NCBI GenBank assembly: GCA_039029355.1
Contig: JBCCGI010000019.1
Span: 1-64,000 of the forward strand
From: JBCCGI01 sp039029355
GTDB taxonomy: Bacteria > Planctomycetota > UBA1135 > GCA-002686595
Length of the DNA stretch: 64,000 nucleotides
Direction: 5' to 3'
Positions 1-8,642 of this stretch are shown one piece after another. The position numbers and the translations under genes were made by a program. The number at the start of each line of letters is the position of its first letter. Position 1 is the stretch's first letter. Under the pieces are notes generated by a model. It saw nothing but the letters and a program-made list of their open reading frames with translations, did not search any database and was not told the DNA's origin.

Positions 1-171
1 CGAAGCGGCCGAGCCCCAGTAGGGCGGCAGCACGGCGGAGTCCGTCTCCTGCTGTTCCTCGTCGCCGTCGCCGCCCGTCGGCGGAGGCTCGTCGGGGGTC
101 GAATCGCCGGGGATGTCGATGATCTGCTCGAAGGTCAGTTTGTGGGTCAGGGCTCCATCGCTGATGAAGAC
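1..171 (-). CDS. Possible 3' part of a minus-strand gene running off the left edge (uncertain)
   Basis: On the minus strand, the frame through positions 171-1 is open to the edge and reads like protein: a stretch beginning VFISDGALTHKLTFEQII, then a Pro/Asp/Glu-rich linker and the end LPPYWGSAAS. Its third codon positions are strongly GC. No convincing start was found: the only start-type codon in this open frame is a GTG at 381-379, deep inside the plus-strand gene that follows. The frame shares its wobble position with that plus gene, so it could be an antisense shadow. Sequence to the left of the window would settle it. Confidence 0.2.
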
Positions 172-1849
172 CCGGGCCGACCCGCCGCCGGCCTCCGTCG
201 CCCCCGCGGGGCCCGAGGCGGCGCGGGGCGCCAGGTCGCCGGTCGAGGCTCCGCCCGCGAGTCGCGAGGTCGTCGTGCGCGTCGCGACCGCCTCCGGCGC
301 GCCGGTGGCCGACGCGGCGGTGAGCCTGCTCGCGAACGACGCGGGCGGCGCGTCGGTGTCGCTCGGCGAAGTGCGCCACACCGACGCCGCCGGGCGCGTC
401 GCGTTCGAGCTCGCGCCGCGCCACCGCGTGACGACGGCGGCGGGCGACCGCGTCGGTGTCGCCGTGCGCCATCCCGGGTACGCGGAGTCCGAAGTCCACT
501 ACGCGCCGTTTCCGGAGCGCGGCGGGCGGGCCTTCCGCGTCGAGCTCCTCCACGGCGCGTTTCGCTTCCGCGGCCGCGTCGTCGACGGCGCCGGTGCGCC
601 GCTGCGCGCGCGGGTCTCGCTCGGCGACCCGAAAGCGCCGCTGGTCGCGCGCGCGGACGGCGTCGAGCTCCGGGGCCTCTCCCGCACCCTGCCAACCGAT
701 GCGGCGGGCGCCTTCGCCTTTCCGAGCCAGCCCCCGAACCGCCGTCTGCCGCTGCGCGTCGAGGCTCCGGGCATGGCGCCGTATGCCGGCTGGGTGCAGG
801 GGCGGCCGGACGAGGACTTCTTTCGCGAGCTCGTCCTCGACGCCGGCGCGAGCGTGTCGGGCACGGCGCCGCCGGGTGCGCTGGTGTTCGTCGAGAGCGG
901 TCCGCTCGGCAAGCGGCACCACGTGCGCCGCGCGCGCGCGGACCAGCGCGGAGCCTTCCGGCTGGACGGGCTCGCGCCGGGTCCGGTGTGGCTGCTGGCC
1001 TTCGACGCGCGGGCGGGCGACCGCATCGCGCACCGCACCGCGGAGCTGGTCGTAGGCGAGGAGCTCCGCTGGTCCCCCCAGCTGGAGCCGACCGCCGGCC
1101 TCGCCGTGCGCGTCCTCGACGAGACCGACGCTCCGCTTGCCGGCGCCTGGGTGTTCGCCCACGCCGCGCGCGACGCGACCACCTGGAGCCGCGCCCTCGC
1201 CGCCGGCCGCGACGGCCGCGCGCGCTTCCGCCAGGCGCCCCCGGGCGTGCCGCTCCGCGTCGACGTCTACCGCAACGAGGCCGACTTCCGCGGCGAGGGT
1301 CGCCGCGCGGCGACCGCGGGCGCGCTTCGCGTCGGCGGCGACGAGGCCGTCGTGCGCGTGCTCGAGCCAGCAGACCGCACCGTCCTCCGCGGGACGGTCG
1401 CGCCGCCGTCGGGCGTGCCGCTGCCGACCTCGCGGCTCTACGTCTGCGAAGTGGACGCGCCCTACAACTACCCGGTCGAGCTCGCCCCCGGCTCGGGCGG
1501 GTTCGTGTCGCGCCCCACCGCACCGGGTGCGTACGACCTGGTGGCCGAGCTCGACGGCCACGGCGCCTGTCGGCTCGCGCGCATCGCGCTGCCGGCGGAC
1601 GGTGCCGAGCCGCTGCGGATCCAGCTGCCGCCGCTGACGCCGGTCCGCCCGGCGTGGAGCGCGGCTGAGCCGGTCGACGCGTGGGAAGTCGTGCAGCTCG
1701 ACCGCCTGCCGGGAGGGCCGCGCATCCGCGCGGTCGCGCACGGCCGCGGAGCCCCGCCCGACGAGCTGCTGCTCTTCCCCGGCTCCTACCGCGCGACGCT
1801 GATCTCCTCGGGCCGCCTGGATCGGCGGGTCGCGCTCGAGGTGCCCTGA
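113..1849 (+). CDS. Carboxypeptidase-regulatory-like repeat protein
   Basis: About 578 residues, unknown specific function. The body is a run of beta-sandwich segments typical of carboxypeptidase-regulatory-like (CarboxypepD_reg) proteins: phrases such as VRVATASGAPVADAAVSL and VRVLDETDAPLAGAWVFA are followed by DAAGRVAF or GRDGRARF turns. Such proteins usually lie outside the cytoplasm in Planctomycetota, but I see no clean signal peptide here. The start is therefore doubtful: ATG 113, ATG 164 and GTG 275 are all possible. An in-frame stop at 20-22 bars extension further left. The end is secure; the stop lies 2 bases from the convergent DedA-type gene. It resembles the 799-residue protein at the other end of the window in composition and repeat style. 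Confidence 0.75.
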   Translation: MSMICSKVSLWVRAPSLMKTRADPPPASVAPAGPEAARGARSPVEAPPASREVVVRVATASGAPVADAAVSLLANDAGGASVSLGEVRHTDAAGRVAFELAPRHRVTTAAGDRVGVAVRHPGYAESEVHYAPFPERGGRAFRVELLHGAFRFRGRVVDGAGAPLRARVSLGDPKAPLVARADGVELRGLSRTLPTDAAGAFAFPSQPPNRRLPLRVEAPGMAPYAGWVQGRPDEDFFRELVLDAGASVSGTAPPGALVFVESGPLGKRHHVRRARADQRGAFRLDGLAPGPVWLLAFDARAGDRIAHRTAELVVGEELRWSPQLEPTAGLAVRVLDETDAPLAGAWVFAHAARDATTWSRALAAGRDGRARFRQAPPGVPLRVDVYRNEADFRGEGRRAATAGALRVGGDEAVVRVLEPADRTVLRGTVAPPSGVPLPTSRLYVCEVDAPYNYPVELAPGSGGFVSRPTAPGAYDLVAELDGHGACRLARIALPADGAEPLRIQLPPLTPVRPAWSAAEPVDAWEVVQLDRLPGGPRIRAVAHGRGAPPDELLLFPGSYRATLISSGRLDRRVALEVP

Positions 1850-1851
1850 GC

Positions 1852-2496
1852 CTAGGCTCCCTCCTCCTCGCCGCCGCGGGTCGTCGCCCACCAGGCGGGG
1901 AAGAAGAGCAGCGCCGGCACCGCGACCGCGATCGCCATCGTCGTCGCCGGCTCGTCGGCGCCGTGCGCGCCGAAGTAGGCCAACGCGAAGGACTGCGGGA
2001 GGCTCCCGCAGAGGAGCGCCAACGCGAAGCGGCGGAACGGCATCGGTGCCAGCCCGGCCAGGCAGGCGAGCACCTCGGGCACCACCGGCACCGCGCGCGT
2101 GAGCACGATGGCCCAGGCTCCGCGGCGCTCGAAGAAGCGACGCAGCCGTGCGAGCTCGCGCTCGCCCGCGAGCACGTGCGCCGCGCGGCGCCCCAGCGCG
2201 CGCACCGCGCCGTAGCCCACCAGCCCGCCGAGCAAGCTCCCCAGCAGGCTGTAGAGCGAGCCCACCCAGCCGCCGTAGATCACGCCGAGCGCGGCCATGA
2301 CGCCCGACCCCGGCATCGGCAGGAGCACGTCCGAGGCGATCAGCCCGGCGCCCGCGAGCCCGGCAAACGCGCCTTGGTCGCGCAGCCACAGGAGCCCCTC
2401 GTCGGACGCCACCCAGCGGTCGAGCTCCTCGTGGAACAGGAAGAAGCCGAGCACGAGCACGGCCACGAAGGCGGTCACCAGGAGGGCGATGCGCAC
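1852..2496 (-). CDS. DedA/TVP38 (VTT-domain) inner-membrane protein
   Basis: A 214-residue integral membrane protein of the SNARE-associated/VTT superfamily (TVP38/TMEM64, DedA-like). Members are proposed lipid scramblases or transporters in the inner membrane. Visible are an N-terminal membrane helix (IALLVTAFVAVLVLGFFLF), a re-entrant Gly/Pro-rich segment (DVLLPMPGSGVMAALGVIYG), the conserved basic stretch around RRFFERRGAW, and a second Pro/Gly loop (LTRAVPVVPEVLACLAGLAPMPF). I chose GTG 2496 because a clean AGGAG lies 8 bases upstream and the helix begins at once. A longer ATG start at 2589 would add a 31-residue basic tail without hydrophobic character. The gene lies 106 bases downstream of the FG-GAP gene on the same strand and could share its transcript. 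Confidence 0.85.
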   Translation of the reverse strand: MRIALLVTAFVAVLVLGFFLFHEELDRWVASDEGLLWLRDQGAFAGLAGAGLIASDVLLPMPGSGVMAALGVIYGGWVGSLYSLLGSLLGGLVGYGAVRALGRRAAHVLAGERELARLRRFFERRGAWAIVLTRAVPVVPEVLACLAGLAPMPFRRFALALLCGSLPQSFALAYFGAHGADEPATTMAIAVAVPALLFFPAWWATTRGGEEEGA

Positions 2497-2504
2497 GGCG
2501 GCGG

Positions 2505-2509
2505 CTCCT
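2505..2509 (-). promoter_or_regulatory. Ribosome binding site for the DedA-type gene
   Basis: AGGAG on the minus strand, 8 bases before GTG 2496. It decides in favour of this GTG over the longer ATG at 2589. Confidence 0.55.
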
Positions 2510-2602
2510 GGAGTTGCGCGCTCCGGCGGAGGGGCGAAGTCGTGGGGTCCAAGCCGCCCAGTTTGCCGTCCGCGCCGCGGCGCGAACATGCCCGGCCCCG
2601 GG

Positions 2603-4252
2603 CTAGAAGCCGAGGCGCGCGAGCACGCCGTTCGACTGCGCCGTCTGGAGCGGTCCGGCCGCGCCGGCGTCGAAGAAGGCCGCCTGCAGCGCGAGCTCGA
2701 CGCCGCACAGGCCCGGATCGGCCGGCAGCCCGAAGGCCGCCGCCGCCACCCCGCCGGCCGACACGACCGGCAGCGGCAAGAGGTGCGGGTCGCCGACGTA
2801 CAGCTCGCCGGCGTCGAAGGGCAGCGCCGCCGGCACCAGACCCCAGACCAGCAACGGCTGCGCGCCCGGCAGGGCCGCGCCGAGCTCTAGGGCGAGGTCC
2901 TCGCCCGGCACCGGCGCCGCGGTGAGCGCCAGCTGCGGGACCCCGCCCGCGCCCGGCTTGCCGGCTCCGAAGGACACGGCACCCGCCAGCACGTCGCACG
3001 GGCACGCGCCGCCGGGCAGGAGCTGGCTCTGGAGCGAGACCAGGTACGCCGCGCCGCTCTCCTCGGCGACCGGGTCCGCGCGGTTGGCGCCGACGAGCAC
3101 GCGCGGCCCGTCGACCGCGGCGCTGCGCCCGAAGCCGTCCCAGGCCGCGCCGTCCGAGGGCTGGAGGAGCACCTCCAGCTCCCACGCACCCGCCGGATCG
3201 GACGGCGCGCGGTAGACGTGTGCGCGGCCGCTCGGCAGGCCGGGCCAGCTCTGCAGGTCGGCGCCGACCACCTGCCGCGCGGCGTCGAGGTCGACCGCGC
3301 GCCCGAAGCGCCCGTCGAGAGTGCCGTTGCACGGCGTGAGGCTTTGGGCGTGGACATAGGAGCCCGCCTCGAAGCGGTACAGCCGCACCTCGCCCCCGGC
3401 GCCGGCGCCGTAGGCCCCCGCCGCGACCCAGCCGCCCGCGGCGGCGAGCGACGTGCCGAGGAAGGCGCCCGGGCCGATTCCCGGCGCGGGCAGCTGGCCG
3501 GCGGCGCTCCAGCCGCCGCCCCCGGTGGGCTCCCACCAGAAGACGCGGCCCGCGTACTCTCCGAGCGCCTCGTGGACCTCGTCGCCGCCGATCACGCGGT
3601 CGCCGTCGAGCGCCACCGCCGAGCCGAGTCCGACCGCCTCGGGCGCCATCAGCGCCGCGACCTCGGTCCAGCCCGAGCCATCGCGCTCGAACACCGCCAC
3701 GGTGCCCTCGTCGGTGTACCAGGCCCGCGGCGCTCCCACCGCGATGCGGTCGCCCTGCTTGGCCACCGAGGTGCCGAAGCGGTCGTAGTGGGTCGGGAAC
3801 GAGAAGAGGAGCGTCGAGGCGAGCTCGAAGCCCGCCTCGCCGCGCTCGTAGACGTAGGCCGCCCCGGCCTGGCTGGCGTAGAGCGCGCCCCCGGGGTTGT
3901 TCACGGTCGGCGCGCCGATGACAAGCTCGTCGCCGTCGAGGCACACCGCGTGTCCGAACTGGACGCCATCGCCGGCCGGGCTATCGAGGCGCTGGACCTC
4001 GCTCCAGACGCCGCCTTCGGAGCGGTACACGTACACGGCGTCCTCGGCCGGCGCGCCGACGACGGCGGTGTCCCCGGCGAGGTCGGACGCGGCGCCGAAG
4101 TCGGCCCAGGTCCCGAGCTCGGGCGGCGCCCAGCGCGACAGGTGGCAGGCGCCGGCCGTAGGACACGCCCCACCGCCTTCCCAGGCGCTGGAAACCGAGG
4201 CGGTAAGGACGAGGAAAGCGAGCGGCGAGAGGGAGCGAAAGGGAGTCGGCAT
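2603..4252 (-). CDS. Secreted FG-GAP beta-propeller protein with C-terminal shared module (paralogue 1)
   Basis: 549 residues. A signal peptide (SPLAFLVLTASVSSAW) precedes about seven blades of the FG-GAP_2/integrin-alpha-like type, each alternating a phrase like GDTAVVGAPAEDAVYVY with WSEVQRL. A C-terminal domain of about 130 residues follows (from about GGACPCDVL to SNGVLARLGF). No catalytic motif is seen; an exported structural or binding role is inferred. ATG 4252 gives a proper signal peptide, and the frame upstream of it lacks protein-like character. Paralogues lie at 26325-27968 and 39651-41312. All three are minus-strand, diverge from a plus gene, and have a T-tract in the promoter region. 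The C-terminal module resembles those of the other propeller proteins here. Confidence 0.88.
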   Translation of the reverse strand: MPTPFRSLSPLAFLVLTASVSSAWEGGGACPTAGACHLSRWAPPELGTWADFGAASDLAGDTAVVGAPAEDAVYVYRSEGGVWSEVQRLDSPAGDGVQFGHAVCLDGDELVIGAPTVNNPGGALYASQAGAAYVYERGEAGFELASTLLFSFPTHYDRFGTSVAKQGDRIAVGAPRAWYTDEGTVAVFERDGSGWTEVAALMAPEAVGLGSAVALDGDRVIGGDEVHEALGEYAGRVFWWEPTGGGGWSAAGQLPAPGIGPGAFLGTSLAAAGGWVAAGAYGAGAGGEVRLYRFEAGSYVHAQSLTPCNGTLDGRFGRAVDLDAARQVVGADLQSWPGLPSGRAHVYRAPSDPAGAWELEVLLQPSDGAAWDGFGRSAAVDGPRVLVGANRADPVAEESGAAYLVSLQSQLLPGGACPCDVLAGAVSFGAGKPGAGGVPQLALTAAPVPGEDLALELGAALPGAQPLLVWGLVPAALPFDAGELYVGDPHLLPLPVVSAGGVAAAAFGLPADPGLCGVELALQAAFFDAGAAGPLQTAQSNGVLARLGF

Positions 4253-4308
4253 GGCGGCGTCGGGTTCGGGGTGGTGTGCCCTTTCGCACGGAAGCGCCGC
4301 CGCGCGCC

Positions 4309-4324
4309 CGCACTTTTTTTTGCG
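4309..4324. promoter_or_regulatory. T-tract within short inverted repeat (promoter-region motif, copy 1)
   Basis: CGCA, a pyrimidine loop, then TGCG: eight T in a row at 4314-4321, in the 241-base divergent region between the FG-GAP gene (start 4252) and the secreted gene starting at 4494. Such long T runs are rare in this GC-rich window. Similar motifs precede both FG-GAP paralogues (28069-28086 and 41419-41430). The rest of this region shows no gene. Confidence 0.4.
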
Positions 4325-4479
4325 AACTCCAGCCTCACGACAACGTGCGCGCGCATTCGCGGTAGGCGTCGCGGAGATCCGCGGGAAGTCCCCACACCTG
4401 CCGGGTTCGAGCTGGATAGGATCGCGCCGCGAGGGCACGCCGCTGTGGCGAGCCCTCCTCCCTTGCCATTGACAACTAC

Positions 4480-4484
4480 AAGGA
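4480..4484 (+). promoter_or_regulatory. Ribosome binding site deciding ATG 4494
   Basis: AAGGA, 9 bases upstream of ATG 4494. It supports that start over the TTG at 4485. Confidence 0.5.
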
Positions 4485-4493
4485 TTGCCAAAG

Positions 4494-5723
4494 ATGAGAC
4501 GGCCCCTGCCGATCTTGTTCCTCGCACTTGGCCTGCTCGCTTCCTTGAACGCCGCCTGGGCCCAGGTTCCCTGCCAGCTCGGGGACGACGGGTTCAACAC
4601 CGGATGCTGCGATAAGCCCGATCCGAACCTGCCCGACTTCCCCGAGGTCAAGGTTCAGGGCATCTACGCCTGCCTCCAGGACTGCGACGTCGACAACGCG
4701 TTCAAGGTCGACGTCAAGCTGAGCAAGCCCGAGTTCATCCTCTGCGACACCGCGGTCATCGGGATCGAAGTCGCGCCGCTGACCCCCGGCGGCCCGATCA
4801 TTTCGGGCAAGCTCTTCGCCAAGTACTCGCGCACCTGGATCACGACCAATAGCGGGAACATCCAGGTCTGGCGCTTCCTCCTGAACGGTGACTGGGAGTA
4901 CGGCCCCTCGATCGGGGTGTTCGGCTGTCCGGTGCCGCCCTACGCCAACCCGACGCACGTGATCGGCTCGATCGACTACTCGTGCAGCCCGATCAGCCCG
5001 TTCCCGACCGCGCAGGTCGCGCTCAACCTGTCGCACCTCCCCGGGTGCATCCAGTACGGCCCCCTCAGCGCCCGCCCGAACCCCGGCGGCGCCCAGGACG
5101 ACCGCAGCTACCACCTGGTCGCGCCCAGCAACTTCGTCTTCGGAGCGGGCAACGATATCGCCGGCCCCTTCAAGGAAGAGGCCGTGCGCTCCTCGTCGAT
5201 CGGCTCCTCGTTCCCCTTCACCTACAAGTGCCTCAGCGAGGCGCCGGTGATCGAGGGCGAGATGGCCAGCGTCTTCAAGAACTGCCTGTGCACCTCGCTC
5301 GCCGGCGGACCGTGGGTCCACTCCGAGATGAAGGGCATCGTCAACTGCGGCGGGAGCCAGTTCGGCTTCAACACCGTCGGCAACTTCGACCCGGTCGTCC
5401 CCAACGGGCTGGCCGGCCTGCGGCTCGGCCGCTGGGTCGGGCCCTCGTATCCGGGTGACCTGGAGCTGACGGTCTACGTCGGCTACATGCAGTACGAAGA
5501 CCCGTGCGTGCCGGTCGCGACGGTCAACCCCGACCGCGTCTTCGGCGTCGGCACCGCCGGCGTGCCCGGGTTCCTGTTCAGCCCGTCCTTCGCTCCGCAG
5601 AAGGTGTTCGTCGACCTGCAGGACAGCCTCGTGCAGTCCTCGTTCTTCCCCGCGTTCCTGAACAAGATCTACGGCGCGCCGGCCTACGGCTCGCGGGTCT
5701 GGAACCTGAACCCCATTCCGTAA
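4494..5723 (+). CDS. Secreted protein of unknown function, Cys-containing
   Basis: 409 residues with a clear signal peptide (PILFLALGLLASLNAAWA, cleavage near AWA-Q). The mature part is all-beta in character, with many cysteines, often in close pairs (TGCCDKP, CLQDC, NCLC). No known domain or catalytic motif is recognisable. An exported, disulfide-stabilised surface protein is inferred. ATG 4494 is chosen because AAGGA precedes it by 9 bases and the signal peptide starts at once. Its base composition is slightly less extreme than its neighbours, with more AAG and ATC codons, as in a highly expressed gene. It diverges from the FG-GAP gene on its left. The downstream 231 bases before the kinase gene contain no gene. 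Confidence 0.85.
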   Translation: MRRPLPILFLALGLLASLNAAWAQVPCQLGDDGFNTGCCDKPDPNLPDFPEVKVQGIYACLQDCDVDNAFKVDVKLSKPEFILCDTAVIGIEVAPLTPGGPIISGKLFAKYSRTWITTNSGNIQVWRFLLNGDWEYGPSIGVFGCPVPPYANPTHVIGSIDYSCSPISPFPTAQVALNLSHLPGCIQYGPLSARPNPGGAQDDRSYHLVAPSNFVFGAGNDIAGPFKEEAVRSSSIGSSFPFTYKCLSEAPVIEGEMASVFKNCLCTSLAGGPWVHSEMKGIVNCGGSQFGFNTVGNFDPVVPNGLAGLRLGRWVGPSYPGDLELTVYVGYMQYEDPCVPVATVNPDRVFGVGTAGVPGFLFSPSFAPQKVFVDLQDSLVQSSFFPAFLNKIYGAPAYGSRVWNLNPIP

Positions 5724-5954
5724 GCCCCCAGGGGCCTCCCCGAGCTCGTCTTGGACCTTGCCCCAAGGCGATCGGCCGGGGTCGTGCCGGAGACGGCGCG
5801 GCCCCGGCCGTACTCTTTTCGTCCGGACCGTCGCGCGGCCTGATGCCGGCGGGCGCAGGTAGAATCAGCGCGGTTTTTCGGGGAACAGGTTTCGCGCCGG
5901 GCCTCCCGTGGCGCGTTGTCTTCCCGGACCGCGGCCTTGCTCCGCCGCGCGACC

Positions 5955-8642
5955 ATGATGGACTCCCAGCCCCAGAACCTCGCCGAGGTCGACCGCCTGC
6001 TCGACCGCATGGTCGACCTGGCCGCGGGGGAGCGCGAAGCCGCGCTCCTACGCGAGTGCTCCGATCCCGCGGTGCGCGCCCAGGTACGGCGCCTGCTCGG
6101 CATGGTGGAGCGGCTCGAGGAGGGGCGCGACGTGGTGCTCCCCCCCATCGAAGTGGGAGAGCTCGGCGAAGCCGGCGCGGGCCCGCTGCCGAACCGCATC
6201 GGCCCCTACCGCGTACGCAGCCTGCTCGGCTCGGGCGGCATGGGCGTGGTCTACCTCGCCGACGATCTCCAGGCCCAGCGTCCGGTGGCGGTCAAGGTGC
6301 TCCGCGGAGCCAGCCCTTCGCCCGAGCTCGCGCGCCGCTTCGCCCACGAGGCCGAGCTCCTCGGACGCCTGCAGCACCCCGGCATCGCGCAGGTCTTCCG
6401 AGCGGGGACCGAAGGCCAGGGCCCCGAAGCCGCCGCCTACCTGGCGCTCGAGTACATCGACGGCGTTCCGCTGACCCGCTACGCGGACGAGGCGGGGCTC
6501 GAACGCGAGGACCGCGTACGCCTGCTGCGGCAGGTCGCCGATGCCGTGCACCACGCCCACCTGCGCGGGGTCGTGCACCGCGACCTGAAGCCCAGCAACG
6601 TGCTGGTGGATCGCGAGGGGCGGGTCAAGGTCATCGACTTCGGCGTCGCGCGCGCGCTCGAGGGCGCGGCCGGCGCGGCCGAGGCGACGCGCGCGACCCG
6701 CACCGGGCAGGTGATGGGCACGCTGGCCTACATGGCGCCCGAGCAGGCGCGCGGCGACGTCGACGCGGTCGACACCCGGGCGGACGTCTACGCGCTGGGT
6801 GTGATCGGGTACCAGCTCCTGGCCGGGCGCCGGCCGCTCGACCTCGCCGACCTGCCGCTGGCGGCGGCGGCGGAGCGCGTATGCAGCCAGGATCCGCCGC
6901 GGCTCGGCGTCGTCGCTCCCGACTGCCGCGGCGACCTCGACTGGATCGTCGGGCACGCGATCGACAAGGACCCCGCGCGCCGCTACCCGACCGCGGGCGG
7001 GCTGGCCGCCGATCTCGCGCGGCACCTGGCGCACGAGCCGGTCGAGGCCCGTCCCGCCAGCACGGTCTACCAGCTCACGCGCATCGCGCGCCGGCACCGC
7101 GCGCTGGTCACGGGGGTCGCGGCGACGCTGCTCGCGGTCGTGATTGGCTCGGCGGTGTCGATCGCGCTCGCGGTGCAGAACACCGCGCTGGCGCACGAGG
7201 AGGAGGCGCTGCAGCGCGAAGCCGAGGCCGACCAGCGCGAGGCGGAGCGCCTGCGCGGCCTGGCCCGGGCCGAGCGCGAGCGCGTGCTCCAGCTGGCCGA
7301 TGCCAAGGTGCTGGAGGGGCTGGTCGCCGAGGCCGAGGAGCTCTGGCCGGCGCACCCGGCACGCCTCGAAGAGCTCCGCGACTGGCACGCCCGCGCCGAA
7401 GCGCTCACGGCGCGCGCTCCACTGCACGCGGCCCGCCGCGACGAGATCCTGGCACGCCACGCGGAGCGGCCCTCCGACTCCCTGCCCACCGAGGACGCGT
7501 GGCAGCTGGAGCAGGCGGACGGGCTGCTGGCCGGCTTCGATCGGCTCTCGACCGGCCTGCTCGCAGGCGCCGACGCTCCCCCCGCCGCTCCGCACGGCTG
7601 GAGCGTCCCGCGCCGGATCGCCTTCGCCGAGGCGCTGGCGGGCCCTGCGCCGGACGAGGTGGAGAGCGCGTGGGAGGAGGCGATCGAGTCGATCGCGGAC
7701 CCGTGGGACTGCCCGGACTACGACGGGCTGGAGCTCGAGCCGCAGCTGGGACTGGTCCCGCTCGGACGCAACCCCGACACCGAGCTGTGGGAGTTCGCGC
7801 ACCTCGCGAGCGGCGCGGTGCCCGCGTGGAGCGAGGACGGCGGCGCCGTCGTGACCGAGCAGACGGGCATCGTGCTCGTGCTCCTCCCGGGCGGGCGCGC
7901 CTGGTTGGGCGACCAGGCCAGCGAACCGACCGCCCGTCACTACTCCCGCTACGCCGACGACTCCGAGTGGCCGGTCCACGAGGTCGAGCTGTCGCCGTTC
8001 TTCCTGTCGAAGTTCGAGCTCACCCAGGGTCAGTGGCTGCGGCTCGCCGGCGAGAACCCGTCCTTCGAGCGGCCCGGCCTTACCGTGGAGCACCACAGCG
8101 GTCCGCCCTCCGATCTGACCCACCCGGTCGAGACCGTCAGCTGGGAGGACTGCACCCGGCTCTTCTCGCGGTTTGGGCTGACGCTCCCGAGCGAGTCCCA
8201 GTGGGAGTACGGCGCCCGCGCGGGATCCGGCGCGCCGTGGCACTCGGGCCACAACCGCTCCGACGTCCGCCACGCCGCGAACCTCGCGGGGGCCGAGATC
8301 CTGCGCACCGACCCGCGCAGCACGGCTCGCCGTGAGCCCTGGGACGACGGCTGGTCGATGCACTCCCCCGTCGGCTCCTTCGCTCCCAACCTCTTCGGTC
8401 TCTTCGACGTCCTGGGCAACGTCGGGGAGTGGTGCCTCGACTGCCACGCCGTGCCCGGGGGGTCGAGCGGACCCGCGCTGGACCCGGTGTACCTGGATCC
8501 GACGGAGCAACGGCGCGTGGTCCGCGGCGGGAGCATCTTCGAGCTCGCGCCCCAGTCCACCCTCGCGTCGCGCTTCCCCTACCGAGGCGACGCGCGACAG
8601 ATCTCCACCGGCGCGCGTCCGGCACGTCCGCTTGCGCCATGA
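5955..8642 (+). CDS. Hanks-type Ser/Thr protein kinase with FGE-like C-terminal domain (kinase 1)
   Basis: 895 residues. An N-terminal helical segment (1-80) typical of planctomycete kinases precedes a complete kinase domain: glycine loop GSGGMGVVY (92-100), Lys114 in VAVK, HRDLKPSN (208-215), DFG (228-230), APEQ (261-264). One transmembrane helix follows near 375-400 (ATLLAVVIGSAVSIALAV), then a charged coiled coil. The C-terminal half resembles the SUMF1/formylglycine-generating-enzyme fold (SPFFLSKFELTQGQWLRL, LPSESQWEYGARAG, GNVGEWC, VVRGGSIF). The Cys expected just after RGGS in active enzymes is absent, so this domain is probably a ligand-binding sensor. Topology would be kinase inside, FGE-like domain outside. 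ATG 5955 or 5958 starts the gene; no SD is visible. The stop overlaps the next kinase start as ATGA. Confidence 0.92.
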   Translation: MMDSQPQNLAEVDRLLDRMVDLAAGEREAALLRECSDPAVRAQVRRLLGMVERLEEGRDVVLPPIEVGELGEAGAGPLPNRIGPYRVRSLLGSGGMGVVYLADDLQAQRPVAVKVLRGASPSPELARRFAHEAELLGRLQHPGIAQVFRAGTEGQGPEAAAYLALEYIDGVPLTRYADEAGLEREDRVRLLRQVADAVHHAHLRGVVHRDLKPSNVLVDREGRVKVIDFGVARALEGAAGAAEATRATRTGQVMGTLAYMAPEQARGDVDAVDTRADVYALGVIGYQLLAGRRPLDLADLPLAAAAERVCSQDPPRLGVVAPDCRGDLDWIVGHAIDKDPARRYPTAGGLAADLARHLAHEPVEARPASTVYQLTRIARRHRALVTGVAATLLAVVIGSAVSIALAVQNTALAHEEEALQREAEADQREAERLRGLARAERERVLQLADAKVLEGLVAEAEELWPAHPARLEELRDWHARAEALTARAPLHAARRDEILARHAERPSDSLPTEDAWQLEQADGLLAGFDRLSTGLLAGADAPPAAPHGWSVPRRIAFAEALAGPAPDEVESAWEEAIESIADPWDCPDYDGLELEPQLGLVPLGRNPDTELWEFAHLASGAVPAWSEDGGAVVTEQTGIVLVLLPGGRAWLGDQASEPTARHYSRYADDSEWPVHEVELSPFFLSKFELTQGQWLRLAGENPSFERPGLTVEHHSGPPSDLTHPVETVSWEDCTRLFSRFGLTLPSESQWEYGARAGSGAPWHSGHNRSDVRHAANLAGAEILRTDPRSTARREPWDDGWSMHSPVGSFAPNLFGLFDVLGNVGEWCLDCHAVPGGSSGPALDPVYLDPTEQRRVVRGGSIFELAPQSTLASRFPYRGDARQISTGARPARPLAP

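Noticed and set aside
2497..2589. Longer start (ATG 2589) for the DedA-type protein
   Set aside because: It adds a basic, non-hydrophobic tail and ignores the AGGAG placed 8 bases before GTG 2496.
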